In this document: positions 9,361 through 19,510 of the stretch, piece after piece
Layout: each line of letters begins with the position of its first letter
How positions within the stretch are numbered: the first letter of the stretch is position 1
Origin: Anaerolineae bacterium
Lineage (GTDB): Bacteria; Chloroflexota; Anaerolineae; Aggregatilineales; Phototrophicaceae
Length of the DNA stretch: 64,000 nucleotides
Assembly (NCBI GenBank): GCA_022822305.1
Contig: JAJEBY010000010.1
Span: 78,921-142,920, forward strand
Direction: 5' to 3'
Made by a program: the position numbers and the translations under genes
The notes under the pieces: generated by a model
Databases searched by the model: none
Seen by the model: the letters and a program-made list of their open reading frames with translations, nothing else
What the model was told of the DNA's origin: nothing

Positions 9361-11136
9361 CTAATGCTCCATCTGCAACTGATACAGATCGGCATAGATG
9401 CCCTTGTGGGCGATCAGTTCGTCGTGCGTTCCGCCCTCGACGATGCCGCCGCCCTGGAGCACGACGATGCGATCGGCGTTGCGAATGGTGGACAGGCGAT
9501 GCGCGATGACCAGCGTGGTGCGGTCGCGTGTCAGCCGCGCCAGAGATTCCTGCACGGCGCGTTCGCTTTCGTTATCGAGCGCGCTGGTGGCTTCGTCGAG
9601 GATGATCAATGGCGGGTCCTTGAGGAAAAGTCGGGCGATGCTGATGCGCTGTCGCTGGCCGGTCGATAACTTGATGCCGCGCTGCCCGATATCCGTCTCA
9701 TAGCCGTCAGGCAGAGCCATGATGAAGTCGTGCGCGTTGGCGCTTCTGGCCGCGTCTTCAATTTCGGCCGGGCTGGCGTCAATCTTGCCGTAGCGGATAT
9801 TGTCCGCCACCGTCGTCCCGAACAGATATACATCTTGCTGGACGATGCCGATATGACGCCGCAAAGACGACAGTTTGAGGCGTCGGACGTCAACGCCGTC
9901 CAGGCAGATGCGCCCGCCTCTGACCTCGTAAAAGCGCGGAATCAGGGCGCTGAGCGTCGTTTTGCCGACGCCCGAAACTCCCACCAGCGCCAGGTATTCG
10001 CCGATGCCGACTCGCAGCGATAGTCCCTTCAGCACGTCGCCGAATCGGGAGTCATAACCAAAGCTGACGTCTTGCAATTCCAGCGCGCCCTTCACCTGCC
10101 GCAATTCCAGAGCGTCGGCGTTATCCTGAATATCCGGCTGCAGCGCGAGCAAATCCATGAAGCGAGCGAAGCCGGTGAAACCCTCTTGAAACCAGCGCGA
10201 GAAATTGACCAGCCGTTGAATCGGCTCAATCAGGATGCCAACGTAGAGCAGAAAGGTAATCAAGTCGGAGATTTGCAGCCGCGCTTGCAGGATAGCGACG
10301 GCGCCAAAGACGACCACCACCACCGTCATCAGTTGCGTGAATGCGGACATACCGCCGTAAAAGTAGGCTTGGTTGATGTATTCGTGGCGGCGGCTCTCGA
10401 CAAATTGCCGGTTGGAGCGGTCGAATTTCGCCTGCTCCAAATCTTCGTTGGCGAATGATTGCACGACGCGGATGCCGGACAGGGAATCCTCCACCTGGGC
10501 GTTGACTTCGGCGATGCGCTGTTTGCTGCGCGACATCGCTCGATACATCTTGCGATTGAAGTGCAGCGCGTAGATCACCATCGGCGGCAGAAAGAGGAAG
10601 ATGAGCAAGCTCAGCAGCGGATTGATGCCGAAAGTGATCAACAAGACGCCGCCGAACTTGAGAATGCCAATGGCGATGTCTTCGGGTCCATGATGATACA
10701 GCTCGGACAAGGCGAAGAGATCGTTGGTGATCCGCGACATCAGTTGGCCGGTCTTCTGCTCGTCGTGAAAGCGAAAGGACAGCTTCTGATAATGCGCGAA
10801 TAGTTCCCGACGCATATCGCGTTCCATCAAGGCGCCCATCACGTGACCCTGATAATCGACATAGAGGTTGCACAGGGCATGCACGGCAACCAGCGCGAGC
10901 ATCAACGCTGCGATGAGGGCGAGATCGACTGTGGGCTGGGCCGAGCCGCCCGGCAGCAGCACATCCGTGATGTAGCGCACGCATAGCGGCAGGATGAGTG
11001 TTATGGCCGAAATCAAAAAAGCGCAGAACAAATCCATGCCCAGCAATCCCAGGTAGGGCCGATAGTAAGAGAGGAATTTTGAAGTCCGTTTATTCACAAA
11101 AGCGATCCTCGGGTTGGCGTCGTCAGCACGAGGCAA
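9361..11136 (-). CDS. ABC transporter ATP-binding/permease protein (MsbA/multidrug type)
   Basis: TM domain plus GVSGVGKTTL, LSTGQRQRISIARLFLKDPPLIILDEATSALD, AHRLST. Confidence 0.93.
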   Translation of the reverse strand: MPRADDANPRIAFVNKRTSKFLSYYRPYLGLLGMDLFCAFLISAITLILPLCVRYITDVLLPGGSAQPTVDLALIAALMLALVAVHALCNLYVDYQGHVMGALMERDMRRELFAHYQKLSFRFHDEQKTGQLMSRITNDLFALSELYHHGPEDIAIGILKFGGVLLITFGINPLLSLLIFLFLPPMVIYALHFNRKMYRAMSRSKQRIAEVNAQVEDSLSGIRVVQSFANEDLEQAKFDRSNRQFVESRRHEYINQAYFYGGMSAFTQLMTVVVVVFGAVAILQARLQISDLITFLLYVGILIEPIQRLVNFSRWFQEGFTGFARFMDLLALQPDIQDNADALELRQVKGALELQDVSFGYDSRFGDVLKGLSLRVGIGEYLALVGVSGVGKTTLSALIPRFYEVRGGRICLDGVDVRRLKLSSLRRHIGIVQQDVYLFGTTVADNIRYGKIDASPAEIEDAARSANAHDFIMALPDGYETDIGQRGIKLSTGQRQRISIARLFLKDPPLIILDEATSALDNESERAVQESLARLTRDRTTLVIAHRLSTIRNADRIVVLQGGGIVEGGTHDELIAHKGIYADLYQLQMEH

Positions 11137-11245
11137 TTATAGCAACTCGCAATTGATGTATTTCGCGCTACAATGCAATCATAAATGTGACGCAATATTC
11201 ATATTGGCTTGCTAATCTATACTCGCTCATGAAAGGCCGGCGCCC

Positions 11246-12091
11246 ATGCTTTTGCGCTTGACGACAGTCTTCATCGTTTGTCTATGTCTCGCCGCCTGCG
11301 GAGCGATCGCCGACGAAGTGGCGGAAGATATCGCGGCGGACGTCAGTGAAGAAGTGGCGAAACAAGTCGGCACGGCCGTCGTTGACGGGGTGGCGACTGC
11401 GCTTGCTGCCCACGCCCTTGCGCCGGCCGCGCAATCGATTGCGCCCGCCGTTTCCGCTGCTTCCGATTCGACGGTATTCAACTGCGAGAGCAAGACCTGT
11501 GGCAAGATGGAGACTTGTGAGGAAGCGGTCTACAAACTCTATGTTTGCGGCGATAACGCGCGAGACTCCGACAATGATGGCATTCCCTGCGAATCGCTAT
11601 GCAAAGGCACGGATGTCCCCGCTATCGCCACAAGCTATGCCGGCATCGCGCCAACTGCCATTCCGACGTCGCCGCCCGGCGCAGGGGAGACCGGGCTCGT
11701 CACCCGCGTCATCGACGGCGATACGATTGATGTGCTGCTGGATGGTCAGAATACGCGCATCCGCTACTTGCAGATGAATACGCCGGAACGCAACGAACCC
11801 TGTTACCGCGAAGCGACGAGTGCCAATAATGATCTGGTGGCCGGCAAAATCGTGCGGCTGGTCGCGGATGTGGAGCTGGTCGATCCTTACGACCGCTTGC
11901 TGCGTTATGTCTACGTCGATGATGTGCTGGTCAATCGCGTCTTGGTGGAGCAGGGATACGCCGAAGTGGTGCTCTATCCGCCTAACGACGCCCATTACGA
12001 GGAGTTCCGCGCGCTGGAAGCGGAAGCGGCGGCGGCCGGACGCGGCTGTCATCCCACTGGAATCTTCGACGATGATTCCTGGAGGCGCTGA
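11246..12091 (+). CDS. Lipoprotein with Excalibur-like segment and thermonuclease (SNase-like) domain
   Basis: Lipobox-like LAAC; CGDNARDSDNDGIPCE resembles Excalibur; VTRVIDGDTIDVLLDGQNTRIRYLQMNTPE is the SNase core. Confidence 0.85.
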   Translation: MLLRLTTVFIVCLCLAACGAIADEVAEDIAADVSEEVAKQVGTAVVDGVATALAAHALAPAAQSIAPAVSAASDSTVFNCESKTCGKMETCEEAVYKLYVCGDNARDSDNDGIPCESLCKGTDVPAIATSYAGIAPTAIPTSPPGAGETGLVTRVIDGDTIDVLLDGQNTRIRYLQMNTPERNEPCYREATSANNDLVAGKIVRLVADVELVDPYDRLLRYVYVDDVLVNRVLVEQGYAEVVLYPPNDAHYEEFRALEAEAAAAGRGCHPTGIFDDDSWRR

Positions 12092-12179
12092 TTCGACGGT
12101 CATCTGAACTGCAAGCGCTGCGCGAATTGTGCTAGAGTTGACGCGACCGAATGTCTAGCGCGAGCGCAGAATCGAAATC

Positions 12180-12743
12180 ATGGCGGTGAAGAAGCTGCTC
12201 TATTACCCGGGAGACGAACCGCGGCTGCGGATGGTATCCAGGCGGGTCTCGCATCGCAAAAGCAACAAACTCAGGCCGCTCATTCAAGACTTGAAAGACA
12301 CGCTGGAGACGCAGCCCGGCGCCGCCATCGCCGCGCCACAGATCGGCGTGCTCAAGCGCGTCACCGTCGTCATGTTCGGGCAGAATGACGAGGACGACGT
12401 CGAGCCGATGCTGGCGCTGCTCAACCCGGAGATCATCGCCGCCGGGGACCTCGAGACTGGATTCGATGGCTGTCTGAGCATCCCCAATATCTACAGTTGG
12501 GATACGCCGCGGCCGAGCTGGATTGAATTCCGAGCGTGGGATGAAGACGGCCGGGCCATCGAGCGTCGCGTTCACGGCATGGACGCGCGCGTGCTGCATC
12601 ACGAGATTGATCATCTTGACGGCGTGCTCTTTCTCGATCGACTGCGCGATCCGGAAGAACTCTACACGCCGGTCACCGACGCGGACGGCGAGAGCGCGAT
12701 GGTGCGCCTGGTTGATCTGCCCAAGACTGAATCCGATCGATAG
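12180..12743 (+). CDS. def: Peptide deformylase
   Basis: GAAIAAPQIG, DGCLSIP and HEIDHLDG metal-binding motifs. Confidence 0.9.
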   Translation: MAVKKLLYYPGDEPRLRMVSRRVSHRKSNKLRPLIQDLKDTLETQPGAAIAAPQIGVLKRVTVVMFGQNDEDDVEPMLALLNPEIIAAGDLETGFDGCLSIPNIYSWDTPRPSWIEFRAWDEDGRAIERRVHGMDARVLHHEIDHLDGVLFLDRLRDPEELYTPVTDADGESAMVRLVDLPKTESDR

Positions 12744-12812
12744 GACCATTCCCATTTCACTGGGTTGCTTGTCCCATCGTCCTTCATGCGGTTGCAGCAA
12801 TGCCAGGGCGCC

Positions 12813-13694
12813 TTATCCCTTGATGCCGCTGGTGGCGATGCTCTCGATGAAGGCGCGCTGCAGCGCCAGGTAAAAGATCAGCACCGGTATCGTCACCACC
12901 GACAGATAAGCCATGATCTCGCCCCAGGCCGTGTTGAGCTGGAAGAAATACTGCAGGCCGACCATGATCGGGCGCAGCTCCTCTGAGCGGATCGTCATCA
13001 GCGGCCAAATATACGCGTTCCACATCACCAGGAACTTGAGAATGGCGACCGTCGCCAGGATGGGTCCGGCGATTGGCATGATGATGCGCGCGTAAATCTG
13101 CCAGATGCTGGCGCCGTCAATGCGCGCCGCCTCAATCAGTTCCTCCGGCAAATCGCGAAAATACTGATAGAAGAGAAAAATGCCCAGCGAATCCGCGATG
13201 AAGGGAATAATCTGCACATGGTAGGTATTGAGCCAGCCGATTTCGATGCCGCCGGCGCCGATCCAGGGCAGGTTGTTGACCACCAGCAGCAGCGGAATGG
13301 CGATGACCTCGAAGGGCACGATGAAGGTGGCGATGATTAGCGAGAGCACGATGGTTTTGCCGCGCCACTTTAGGAACGCGAAAGAGAATGCCGCCATTGA
13401 ATTAAGCCAGAGGCTAGCGCCGACCGAGACGGCTGTCGTAAATACCGAGTTGAATGCAAATTGCAGCATGGGCACGCGCTCGAAGGCGTCCGCATAATTG
13501 TCGAGCGAAATATCCCCAACCGGCAAGAACGCCCGCAAGGAAGCGGAATCGCGCAGCAGCTGCAGATCCGGCTTGAGCGACGACATTACCATGAAAAGGA
13601 TGGGGAAGATAAATATCGCCGCGATCAAAATCAGCAGCGCGTATCGCAGGCCTGTGAGCAAATTCTGACGAGTCTCGAAGCTCATGGTATTCAT
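12813..13694 (-). CDS. Carbohydrate ABC transporter permease (MalG-like)
   Basis: ELIEAARIDGASIWQIYARIIMPIAGP EAA-loop motif; six TM pattern. Confidence 0.92.
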   Translation of the reverse strand: MNTMSFETRQNLLTGLRYALLILIAAIFIFPILFMVMSSLKPDLQLLRDSASLRAFLPVGDISLDNYADAFERVPMLQFAFNSVFTTAVSVGASLWLNSMAAFSFAFLKWRGKTIVLSLIIATFIVPFEVIAIPLLLVVNNLPWIGAGGIEIGWLNTYHVQIIPFIADSLGIFLFYQYFRDLPEELIEAARIDGASIWQIYARIIMPIAGPILATVAILKFLVMWNAYIWPLMTIRSEELRPIMVGLQYFFQLNTAWGEIMAYLSVVTIPVLIFYLALQRAFIESIATSGIKG

Positions 13695-13696
13695 GC

Positions 13697-14833
13697 TTAG
13701 CTCCTTTCACGCGTCAAGTAGCGCTGCACCATGGCGATGGTGAAGACAATGACGAAGAGGATCACCGAGATGGCGGCGCCCTCGGCAATATCCTGTTTGT
13801 CGTAGCCGCGCTGAACCGCTTGGAATACCACCGATTGCGTGGCGTCGAGCGGACCGCCGCGCGTCATCACATCAACTTGCACGAAGAGCCCCATCGCCTG
13901 GATGGTAATGACGATTAGCACCAACACGGCGGTATTGCGCAAGCCGGGCCAGGTGACATAGCGGAACTTTTGAAAGGCGCCGGCGCCATCGAGCCCGGCC
14001 GCTTCGTAGAGGCTGACTGGTATCGTCTGCAAGCCAGCCAACCAGATGACCATATGGAAGCCTACCGCCTGCCAAGCCGACATGGCGATCATGGCAGGCA
14101 TAGCGGTGTAGGGATTGCCCAGCCAATCGACCGGCTGGAAGTTGCCAAAGGTGATCATGCCCAGGATGGTGTTGAGCAAGCCGTTTTGGCCGTCATAGAT
14201 GAAGCGCCACAGCAGCGAAACGACAACCATCGAGACAACAACCGGCGCGAAGTAAATGGAACGGAAGACGTTTATGAAGGGCAATGCTTGGTTTAGCAAA
14301 AGCGCCAGCAGCAACGCCAGACCGCCCTGCAGGGGCGCGATGACCGCGGCGAAGATCAGCGTGTTGATCAACGCGCGCAGAAAGACGACATCGCCGACAA
14401 GTATCACCGTGCGGTTGTCGCCCGATTGCCAAGAGGTGAACTCACGCAGGCCATCCAGCTCGGGATAGTCGGGGTTGTTGCGCGTGAATTCCCGCAAGCG
14501 CGGATAGGAGATTTCGCCGTCGGCGTAGACGATTGCGCCGCTGTCGTCGCGTTCAGGCTCTAGCGTAAAGTTGCGGATGGTCAGCAGGCGCTCAAAGTTG
14601 CGGAAGCCGACCCATTCCGCTGGATTGGGCGAGATAAGCCGCTGATTTGTGAAAGAAACTACAAAAGCCATCATAAAGGGGATGACCAGAAAAATGGTCA
14701 GTATAAGCAGCGCCGGTAATGCCATCAGCCAACCCATGACGGCATCATTTCGTTGATAAAGCGGCGCGTCACGCGGAAGGAGCAAGCGAACCCAAATCGG
14801 CGCATTCTTGCGGGCAGAGGCTGCTGAAGTCAT
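13697..14833 (-). CDS. Sugar ABC transporter permease (MalF-like)
   Basis: YEAAGLDGAGAFQKFRYVTWPGL EAA loop; operonic with MalG-like gene. Confidence 0.92.
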   Translation of the reverse strand: MTSAASARKNAPIWVRLLLPRDAPLYQRNDAVMGWLMALPALLILTIFLVIPFMMAFVVSFTNQRLISPNPAEWVGFRNFERLLTIRNFTLEPERDDSGAIVYADGEISYPRLREFTRNNPDYPELDGLREFTSWQSGDNRTVILVGDVVFLRALINTLIFAAVIAPLQGGLALLLALLLNQALPFINVFRSIYFAPVVVSMVVVSLLWRFIYDGQNGLLNTILGMITFGNFQPVDWLGNPYTAMPAMIAMSAWQAVGFHMVIWLAGLQTIPVSLYEAAGLDGAGAFQKFRYVTWPGLRNTAVLVLIVITIQAMGLFVQVDVMTRGGPLDATQSVVFQAVQRGYDKQDIAEGAAISVILFVIVFTIAMVQRYLTRERS

Positions 14834-14991
14834 GAGGTTTTCCTAAATCACTAACGTGGGACGGCAGGGGGCTGCGAAGAACACTGCGGAACAACTGTAA
14901 TCTTGAGGGAGCGAGCGCGGGCTCGCCGAAATCTGACAGCGACGTGGGCGACCCGTCGAGCCGCCCACGAGTTCGAATCGGTACGACTCAA

Positions 14992-16260
14992 TTACATTTC
15001 AAAGCCGTAGCCGCCGTTGTCTTCAATGTCCTGGTCAATTTCGTCAACCGCGGCATCCAGTGTATCCAGCACATCGGCGCCGTTTGCGATATCAGCCAGC
15101 GCTTTTTCGAAGATCAGCGCCATAGTAGCGTACCCGGGCGTGACTGGGCGGACCAGCGCTTGCTCGTTGCTGAGCCCGTAGAAGACCTCGAGCGGACCGC
15201 CTTCGGAGTAATATTCCGAGATAGCAGCCGCGCTGGAGGTGGCCGGAATCAAGCCGATGCCATCGCTGAAGGCAGCCAGGTATTCGTCCTGGATGGCGAA
15301 TTCGATGAAGGCGCTGGCGCCTTCCGGATTCTCGCTTGCCGACGAAATGCCGAACTGCCAGGACGCGGCGCCAATTGTCGAGCCGGCGCCAAAGTCAGGC
15401 GCGGGCAAGAAGAGCAGGTCGTCGCCGTGGGCTTCCAGGGCGCCCAAGCCAGCCCAGTTGCCATTCCACTGCACGGCGCAGGTCTGGTCAATAAAGCAGG
15501 TTTCGCGGTCCGCGCCATCTTGCGAAGTGCCGGCAGCCAGGCCGCGCTCAAAGAGGCTCTGCCACCATTCGCCAAAAGCGACAGCTTCGTCGCCGTTGAG
15601 CACGCCTTCAGCGCTCAAGTAGGTGTCGCGGTCGATCATGTCGCCGCCGAAACTCTGCAGCAGCGGGGAGAAGGCATAGGGATACCATTCGCCGGTCCAG
15701 GCCATGCCCAGATCAAGCGCGTATTCGTAGTCGCCAGTTGCCTGAAGTTGCTCGAGGATGTCGTCGAACTCTTCGCCGGTCCATGGGGCGTCAAGTGTTG
15801 GAACGCGGATGCCGTGGGCGTCCAGCGTTGATTCAAGAGCGAGCAACGCCACAGCGGCGTCCCACAGTCCGACAGAGTAAACGTCGCCGTTCCATGTGCC
15901 GATGGCGCCCGGCAGGAAGTCGTCAAGCGCGCCTTCCGACAAGTTGAGCGGAACCATGTAGCCAGCCCAGGCCCAACCGGGCATGACAGGACCGTCAACA
16001 TCGATAATGTCGGGCAAGTCACCAGCCAGCGCCGCTGCCACGATCGACGAGTTGTAGGATTCCTGCGGGAATTCCTCCAAAACGACGGCATAGTCGGATT
16101 GCAAAGCGTTGAAGTCGTCGATTATGCCCAGCAGTATGCTGCGCTCGGTTTCGTTCCCAGCGCCGTGATACCACAGGCTGAGCTCAGTTTGCGCGGACGC
16201 CAGCCCGCTGAATGCGACCAACATGATCGCGAGAACAAGGAGTGATGCTGCTTTCTTCAT
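14992..16260 (-). CDS. Extracellular sugar-binding protein of ABC transporter
   Basis: Signal peptide MKKAASLLVLAIMLVAFSGLASAQ; LWYHGAGNETERS; start set to 16260 with GAGG RBS. Confidence 0.88.
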   Translation of the reverse strand: MKKAASLLVLAIMLVAFSGLASAQTELSLWYHGAGNETERSILLGIIDDFNALQSDYAVVLEEFPQESYNSSIVAAALAGDLPDIIDVDGPVMPGWAWAGYMVPLNLSEGALDDFLPGAIGTWNGDVYSVGLWDAAVALLALESTLDAHGIRVPTLDAPWTGEEFDDILEQLQATGDYEYALDLGMAWTGEWYPYAFSPLLQSFGGDMIDRDTYLSAEGVLNGDEAVAFGEWWQSLFERGLAAGTSQDGADRETCFIDQTCAVQWNGNWAGLGALEAHGDDLLFLPAPDFGAGSTIGAASWQFGISSASENPEGASAFIEFAIQDEYLAAFSDGIGLIPATSSAAAISEYYSEGGPLEVFYGLSNEQALVRPVTPGYATMALIFEKALADIANGADVLDTLDAAVDEIDQDIEDNGGYGFEM

Positions 16261-16376
16261 TTTGAACCTCTTCAACTTGACTAAATGTACGATGCCTGAA
16301 AACAGGATATGACACTCTCTTCGCCTCTCGCTGCGCGCCTCCTCTCGCCCCCTCCAACACTTATCAAGCTGGCTCA

Positions 16377-17780
16377 CTACCAGATCGATGCCATCTCCCA
16401 AATGTCCAGGGCGCCTACGCTGGCCGGGTTGATCACACGCAGCGTAGCATTCTCGGCGCTGCCCGGGTAAAAGCGGCTGGTGATGCGGCTGCGATCGTTG
16501 GCGATCACTTCCAGAACCGAGCCATCAAAGAGCATGCGCAAGCGCAAGTTCTCGCCCGCGTCAAGCCGATGCGACATGCCCTGCGGCGCCGCGTCAAGCT
16601 CTGGGTCGTCATGGTCATACTGCCGCCGGATTTGCAGAGTCTCGGTGGACTGGTCGTAGAGAACCGCAAGTTTTTCCCAGCCGCTCTCAGAACGCGCCAT
16701 TTCCAGGCCACAGATGCCGCCAGCTACGGCAAACTCGACTTCAATATCCAGCGCGAATCCGCCGAGCGGCAGGTCATCGTGGCCGACCTCGCCGGCGTCA
16801 AAATGACAGTGAGGGCCGCGCAGCGCTTCCAATTCAGGCACCGGGCGGCTGCAAAGTCGCTTGCGCTCGTCCAGCCATAGCTGGCGCGGGATAGCCTGCA
16901 CACCGGTCCAGCCGGATTCTCGTTGCTTGGCAACGCTGCGCCCTTCGCGGATCCAGGAATAGATCAGCCGCCTGCCCTGCTCGTCCTCGGAGCACAAGCT
17001 GGCGTAACTGTAACCGGCATCGTAGACGCCTTCGGATTCGGGAACGAAGCGCTCATCCTCGAAGCGGCCGACAAAGTACAAAGTCGTCGACGGCGCGTGG
17101 CTGAGTTGCGAGGAGACGATCAGCACCCACTTGTCGCCCAGCGGGAAGAAGTTTGGGCATTCGAAATTGCGACCATTTCGCGCCTTGTCGCCAACGAAGA
17201 GCGGATGCAGGTACTGCCAATCGAGCAAGTCCCGCGAGCGATAGAGCAAGACCGCGCCGCCAACGCCGACGATATGGGAAGCCAGAAGCAGATACCAGCA
17301 GTCGTCGCCGCGCCAGACGAAGGGATCGCGGAAGTCGCGGGTCTGGCCAAGCTCGGGCGGCGCGCAGCCGATGATCGGATTGCACGGATGTTTGACCCAC
17401 TTCGTCAGGTCGTCGTTGCCGGTGGCCAGACACTGCACTTGCCGGCTGTAATCGTCATTGACGCCGGTATAGATCGCGGTCGGGACGCCGCCGTCATCGA
17501 CCATGCAGCCGGAGAATACGCCGCCTTGATCGGGCGAGTTCGGCGTCGGCGCGATGGCGATTGGCAGCTCCCGCCAATGCACCAAGTCGTCACTGACGGC
17601 GTGCCCCCAATGCATATTGCCGTGCCAGGCGCCATCGGGATTGTACTGGAAGAAGAGATGATAACGGCCATCCCAGTGTATGACGCCGTTCGGGTCGTTC
17701 ATCCAGTTGGCGGCGGGCATGAAGTGACAGCGGGGGCGGAGGAAATCCTCTCGGGAGTTAACGCCTTCGCGTATGTCCAT
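16377..17780 (-). CDS. Glycoside hydrolase family 32 (beta-fructosidase/sucrose hydrolase)
   Basis: WMNDPNG nucleophile motif, FRDPFV, ECPNFF motifs of GH32. Confidence 0.95.
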   Translation of the reverse strand: MDIREGVNSREDFLRPRCHFMPAANWMNDPNGVIHWDGRYHLFFQYNPDGAWHGNMHWGHAVSDDLVHWRELPIAIAPTPNSPDQGGVFSGCMVDDGGVPTAIYTGVNDDYSRQVQCLATGNDDLTKWVKHPCNPIIGCAPPELGQTRDFRDPFVWRGDDCWYLLLASHIVGVGGAVLLYRSRDLLDWQYLHPLFVGDKARNGRNFECPNFFPLGDKWVLIVSSQLSHAPSTTLYFVGRFEDERFVPESEGVYDAGYSYASLCSEDEQGRRLIYSWIREGRSVAKQRESGWTGVQAIPRQLWLDERKRLCSRPVPELEALRGPHCHFDAGEVGHDDLPLGGFALDIEVEFAVAGGICGLEMARSESGWEKLAVLYDQSTETLQIRRQYDHDDPELDAAPQGMSHRLDAGENLRLRMLFDGSVLEVIANDRSRITSRFYPGSAENATLRVINPASVGALDIWEMASIW

Positions 17781-17819
17781 ATTTGCCTTTTGATTCTAGT
17801 CACAATCGTACTATTTTTC

Positions 17820-17841
17820 GGTCTGGTAACGTTACCAGACC
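17820..17841. promoter_or_regulatory. LacI-family operator
   Basis: GGTCTGGTAACGTTACCAGACC is a perfect 22 bp palindrome with central CG, between the GH32 operon and a LacI gene. Confidence 0.8.
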
Positions 17842-17966
17842 CAGACTATACTGATTCTTTGTCGAAATTGCAAGGGTGAAATTACCGACTTCAGTCGCGC
17901 GCTCGGTTGGCTTCGGGCAGACGCGCAAGAATCGGAATCAATTGTCACCAGTTAATTGGGGGCCAA

Positions 17967-18986
17967 GTGTCAAGCAGAATAACCATCCGGGAGATTGCCA
18001 AACGCGCTGGCGTGGGCACCACGACGGTGTCGCGCGTGCTCAACGATCATCCTTACGTGAGCGAAGACAAGCGACAGCGCGTGCTCGACGCCGTTGACGC
18101 ATTGGATTACCGTCCCTCGCAGACGGCGCGGCATTTGCGCGGAAGTCCTTCCGGCTTGCTCGGATTCTTAACTGACGATGTCGCGACCACGCCCTACGCG
18201 GTGGATATCATTCGCGGCGCGCAGGACGTGGCCTGGCGGCATAACATGGTGCTGCTGGTGGCGGATTCCGGCAAGAATCCACAATCGGCGGACGCGGCCC
18301 TGGACGTTTTTCTTGAACGCGAAGTCGAAGGCATCATCTACGCCGCCATGTATCATCGTCCCGTAGAATTGCCCGCCGCATTAGCCAAGGCGCCGGCGGT
18401 CCTGGCCAACTGTTATTTGGAAGATCGCAGCCTGCCATCGGTAGTGCCGGACGAATTCGGCGGCGGCTACAGCGCCGTCGAAACTGCGATCAGAGCGGGC
18501 CACAAGCGCATCGCCTTCATCAACCTCTGGGATGACAACGTAGGCGTGACGCCGCCATTCCCCGCCATTTACGGACGATTGCGCGGCTATCGGCAAGCCT
18601 TGACCGATCATGGCATCGCCGTGGACGACGCCCTCGTGCGCTTCTCCAATCAGACGCCCCCCGAGAATTATCGCTTGACGCGGGAATTGATGGCGCTGGA
18701 CGCACGGCCGACGGCGATCTTCTGTGGCAACGACAAAATCGCCATGAACTGCTACAGCGCGCTGGCGGAGCTTGGACTGCGCGTGCCGGCGGATGTGGCG
18801 GTCATCGGCTTCGACAATATTGCCCATATCGCCGAGGGTCTGCTGCCGGCGCTGACCACCATCCAACTGCCGCATTATGAGATGGGCCGCTGGGCGGTGC
18901 AATATCTGATGGATCGGGCGCAGGGGGAAGGCGAGCCGCCGCAGGTGGCGCTGCCTTGCCCCTTGGTGGCGCGGGAGTCGGTGTAA
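17967..18986 (+). CDS. LacI family transcriptional regulator
   Basis: ITIREIAKRAGVGTTTVSRVLNDHPYVSEDKRQRVLDAV HTH; periplasmic-binding-like C-terminal domain; GTG start. Confidence 0.94.
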   Translation: MSSRITIREIAKRAGVGTTTVSRVLNDHPYVSEDKRQRVLDAVDALDYRPSQTARHLRGSPSGLLGFLTDDVATTPYAVDIIRGAQDVAWRHNMVLLVADSGKNPQSADAALDVFLEREVEGIIYAAMYHRPVELPAALAKAPAVLANCYLEDRSLPSVVPDEFGGGYSAVETAIRAGHKRIAFINLWDDNVGVTPPFPAIYGRLRGYRQALTDHGIAVDDALVRFSNQTPPENYRLTRELMALDARPTAIFCGNDKIAMNCYSALAELGLRVPADVAVIGFDNIAHIAEGLLPALTTIQLPHYEMGRWAVQYLMDRAQGEGEPPQVALPCPLVARESV

Positions 18987-19097
18987 CTGATTCACCTCAG
19001 ATGAAGTCCAGATCAGAATTTGCAGACCATCGCGCAGAGCGCATCGTCGGATACCAGACCTCGACGGTGTGATATCCGCTCCGAGACATATCACTGC

Positions 19098-19155
19098 TCC
19101 CCCTCCACAATTCCCCGCGCCAACTCCAGCAGCGCCGCGTGCCGAGCGGCATCAA
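19098..19155 (-). pseudogene. Remnant similar to 3' end of the SbcD-like gene at 24485
   Basis: TCCCCCTCCACAAT...GCATCAA matches 24495-24552 at 53 of 58 positions by eye. Confidence 0.7.
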
Positions 19156-19187
19156 GCCGACCGCCACGCGTCATCGCATCGACTTGC
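19151..19187 (-). pseudogene. Remnant similar to a MalF-like permease segment
   Basis: ATCAAGCCGACCGCCACGCGTCATCGCATCGACTTGC closely matches 13844-13880 in the MalF-like gene. Confidence 0.6.
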
Positions 19188-19436
19188 GTGAACAGGCCAG
19201 TAGCTATAATCGTGATCAAGATTCAAGCGCAGCCCGGCCTGCACTAGAGCTTGTTTCATGGGTTTCTCTCAACCATTCATCCTGTGCCTGTTTCACATGC
19301 TTGTTGATATTTAGTTTCAATTGCGTGGCGTGATTGATTCATAGTCTCATTTGAAACGCAAGTGTGACATCTTAGCGCCCAACAACACAATCGATCCAAA
19401 CATCCTGTACTCGTTTCAGATTTCCTGTTGCCATCC

Positions 19437-19459
19437 TTATTGAGACATGGTATCAATAA
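19437..19459. promoter_or_regulatory. Candidate Fur/Zur box 1
   Basis: TTATTGAGACATGGTATCAATAA: 23 bp imperfect palindrome, 9 of 11 arm positions symmetric. Confidence 0.6.
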
Positions 19460-19469
19460 ACATAATTAC

Positions 19470-19484
19470 TGAGACTTGGTATCA
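19470..19484. promoter_or_regulatory. Candidate Fur/Zur box 2
   Basis: TGAGACTTGGTATCA differs from the 15 bp core of box 1 at one position; 26 bp upstream of the Fur-family start. Confidence 0.6.
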
Positions 19485-19510
19485 AGAAGTAGCGCGAGAT
19501 CGGATGGCTC

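Noticed and set aside
16923-17879. 318 aa plus ORF opposite GH32
   Set aside because: Antisense shadow; GH32 motifs on the minus strand are decisive.
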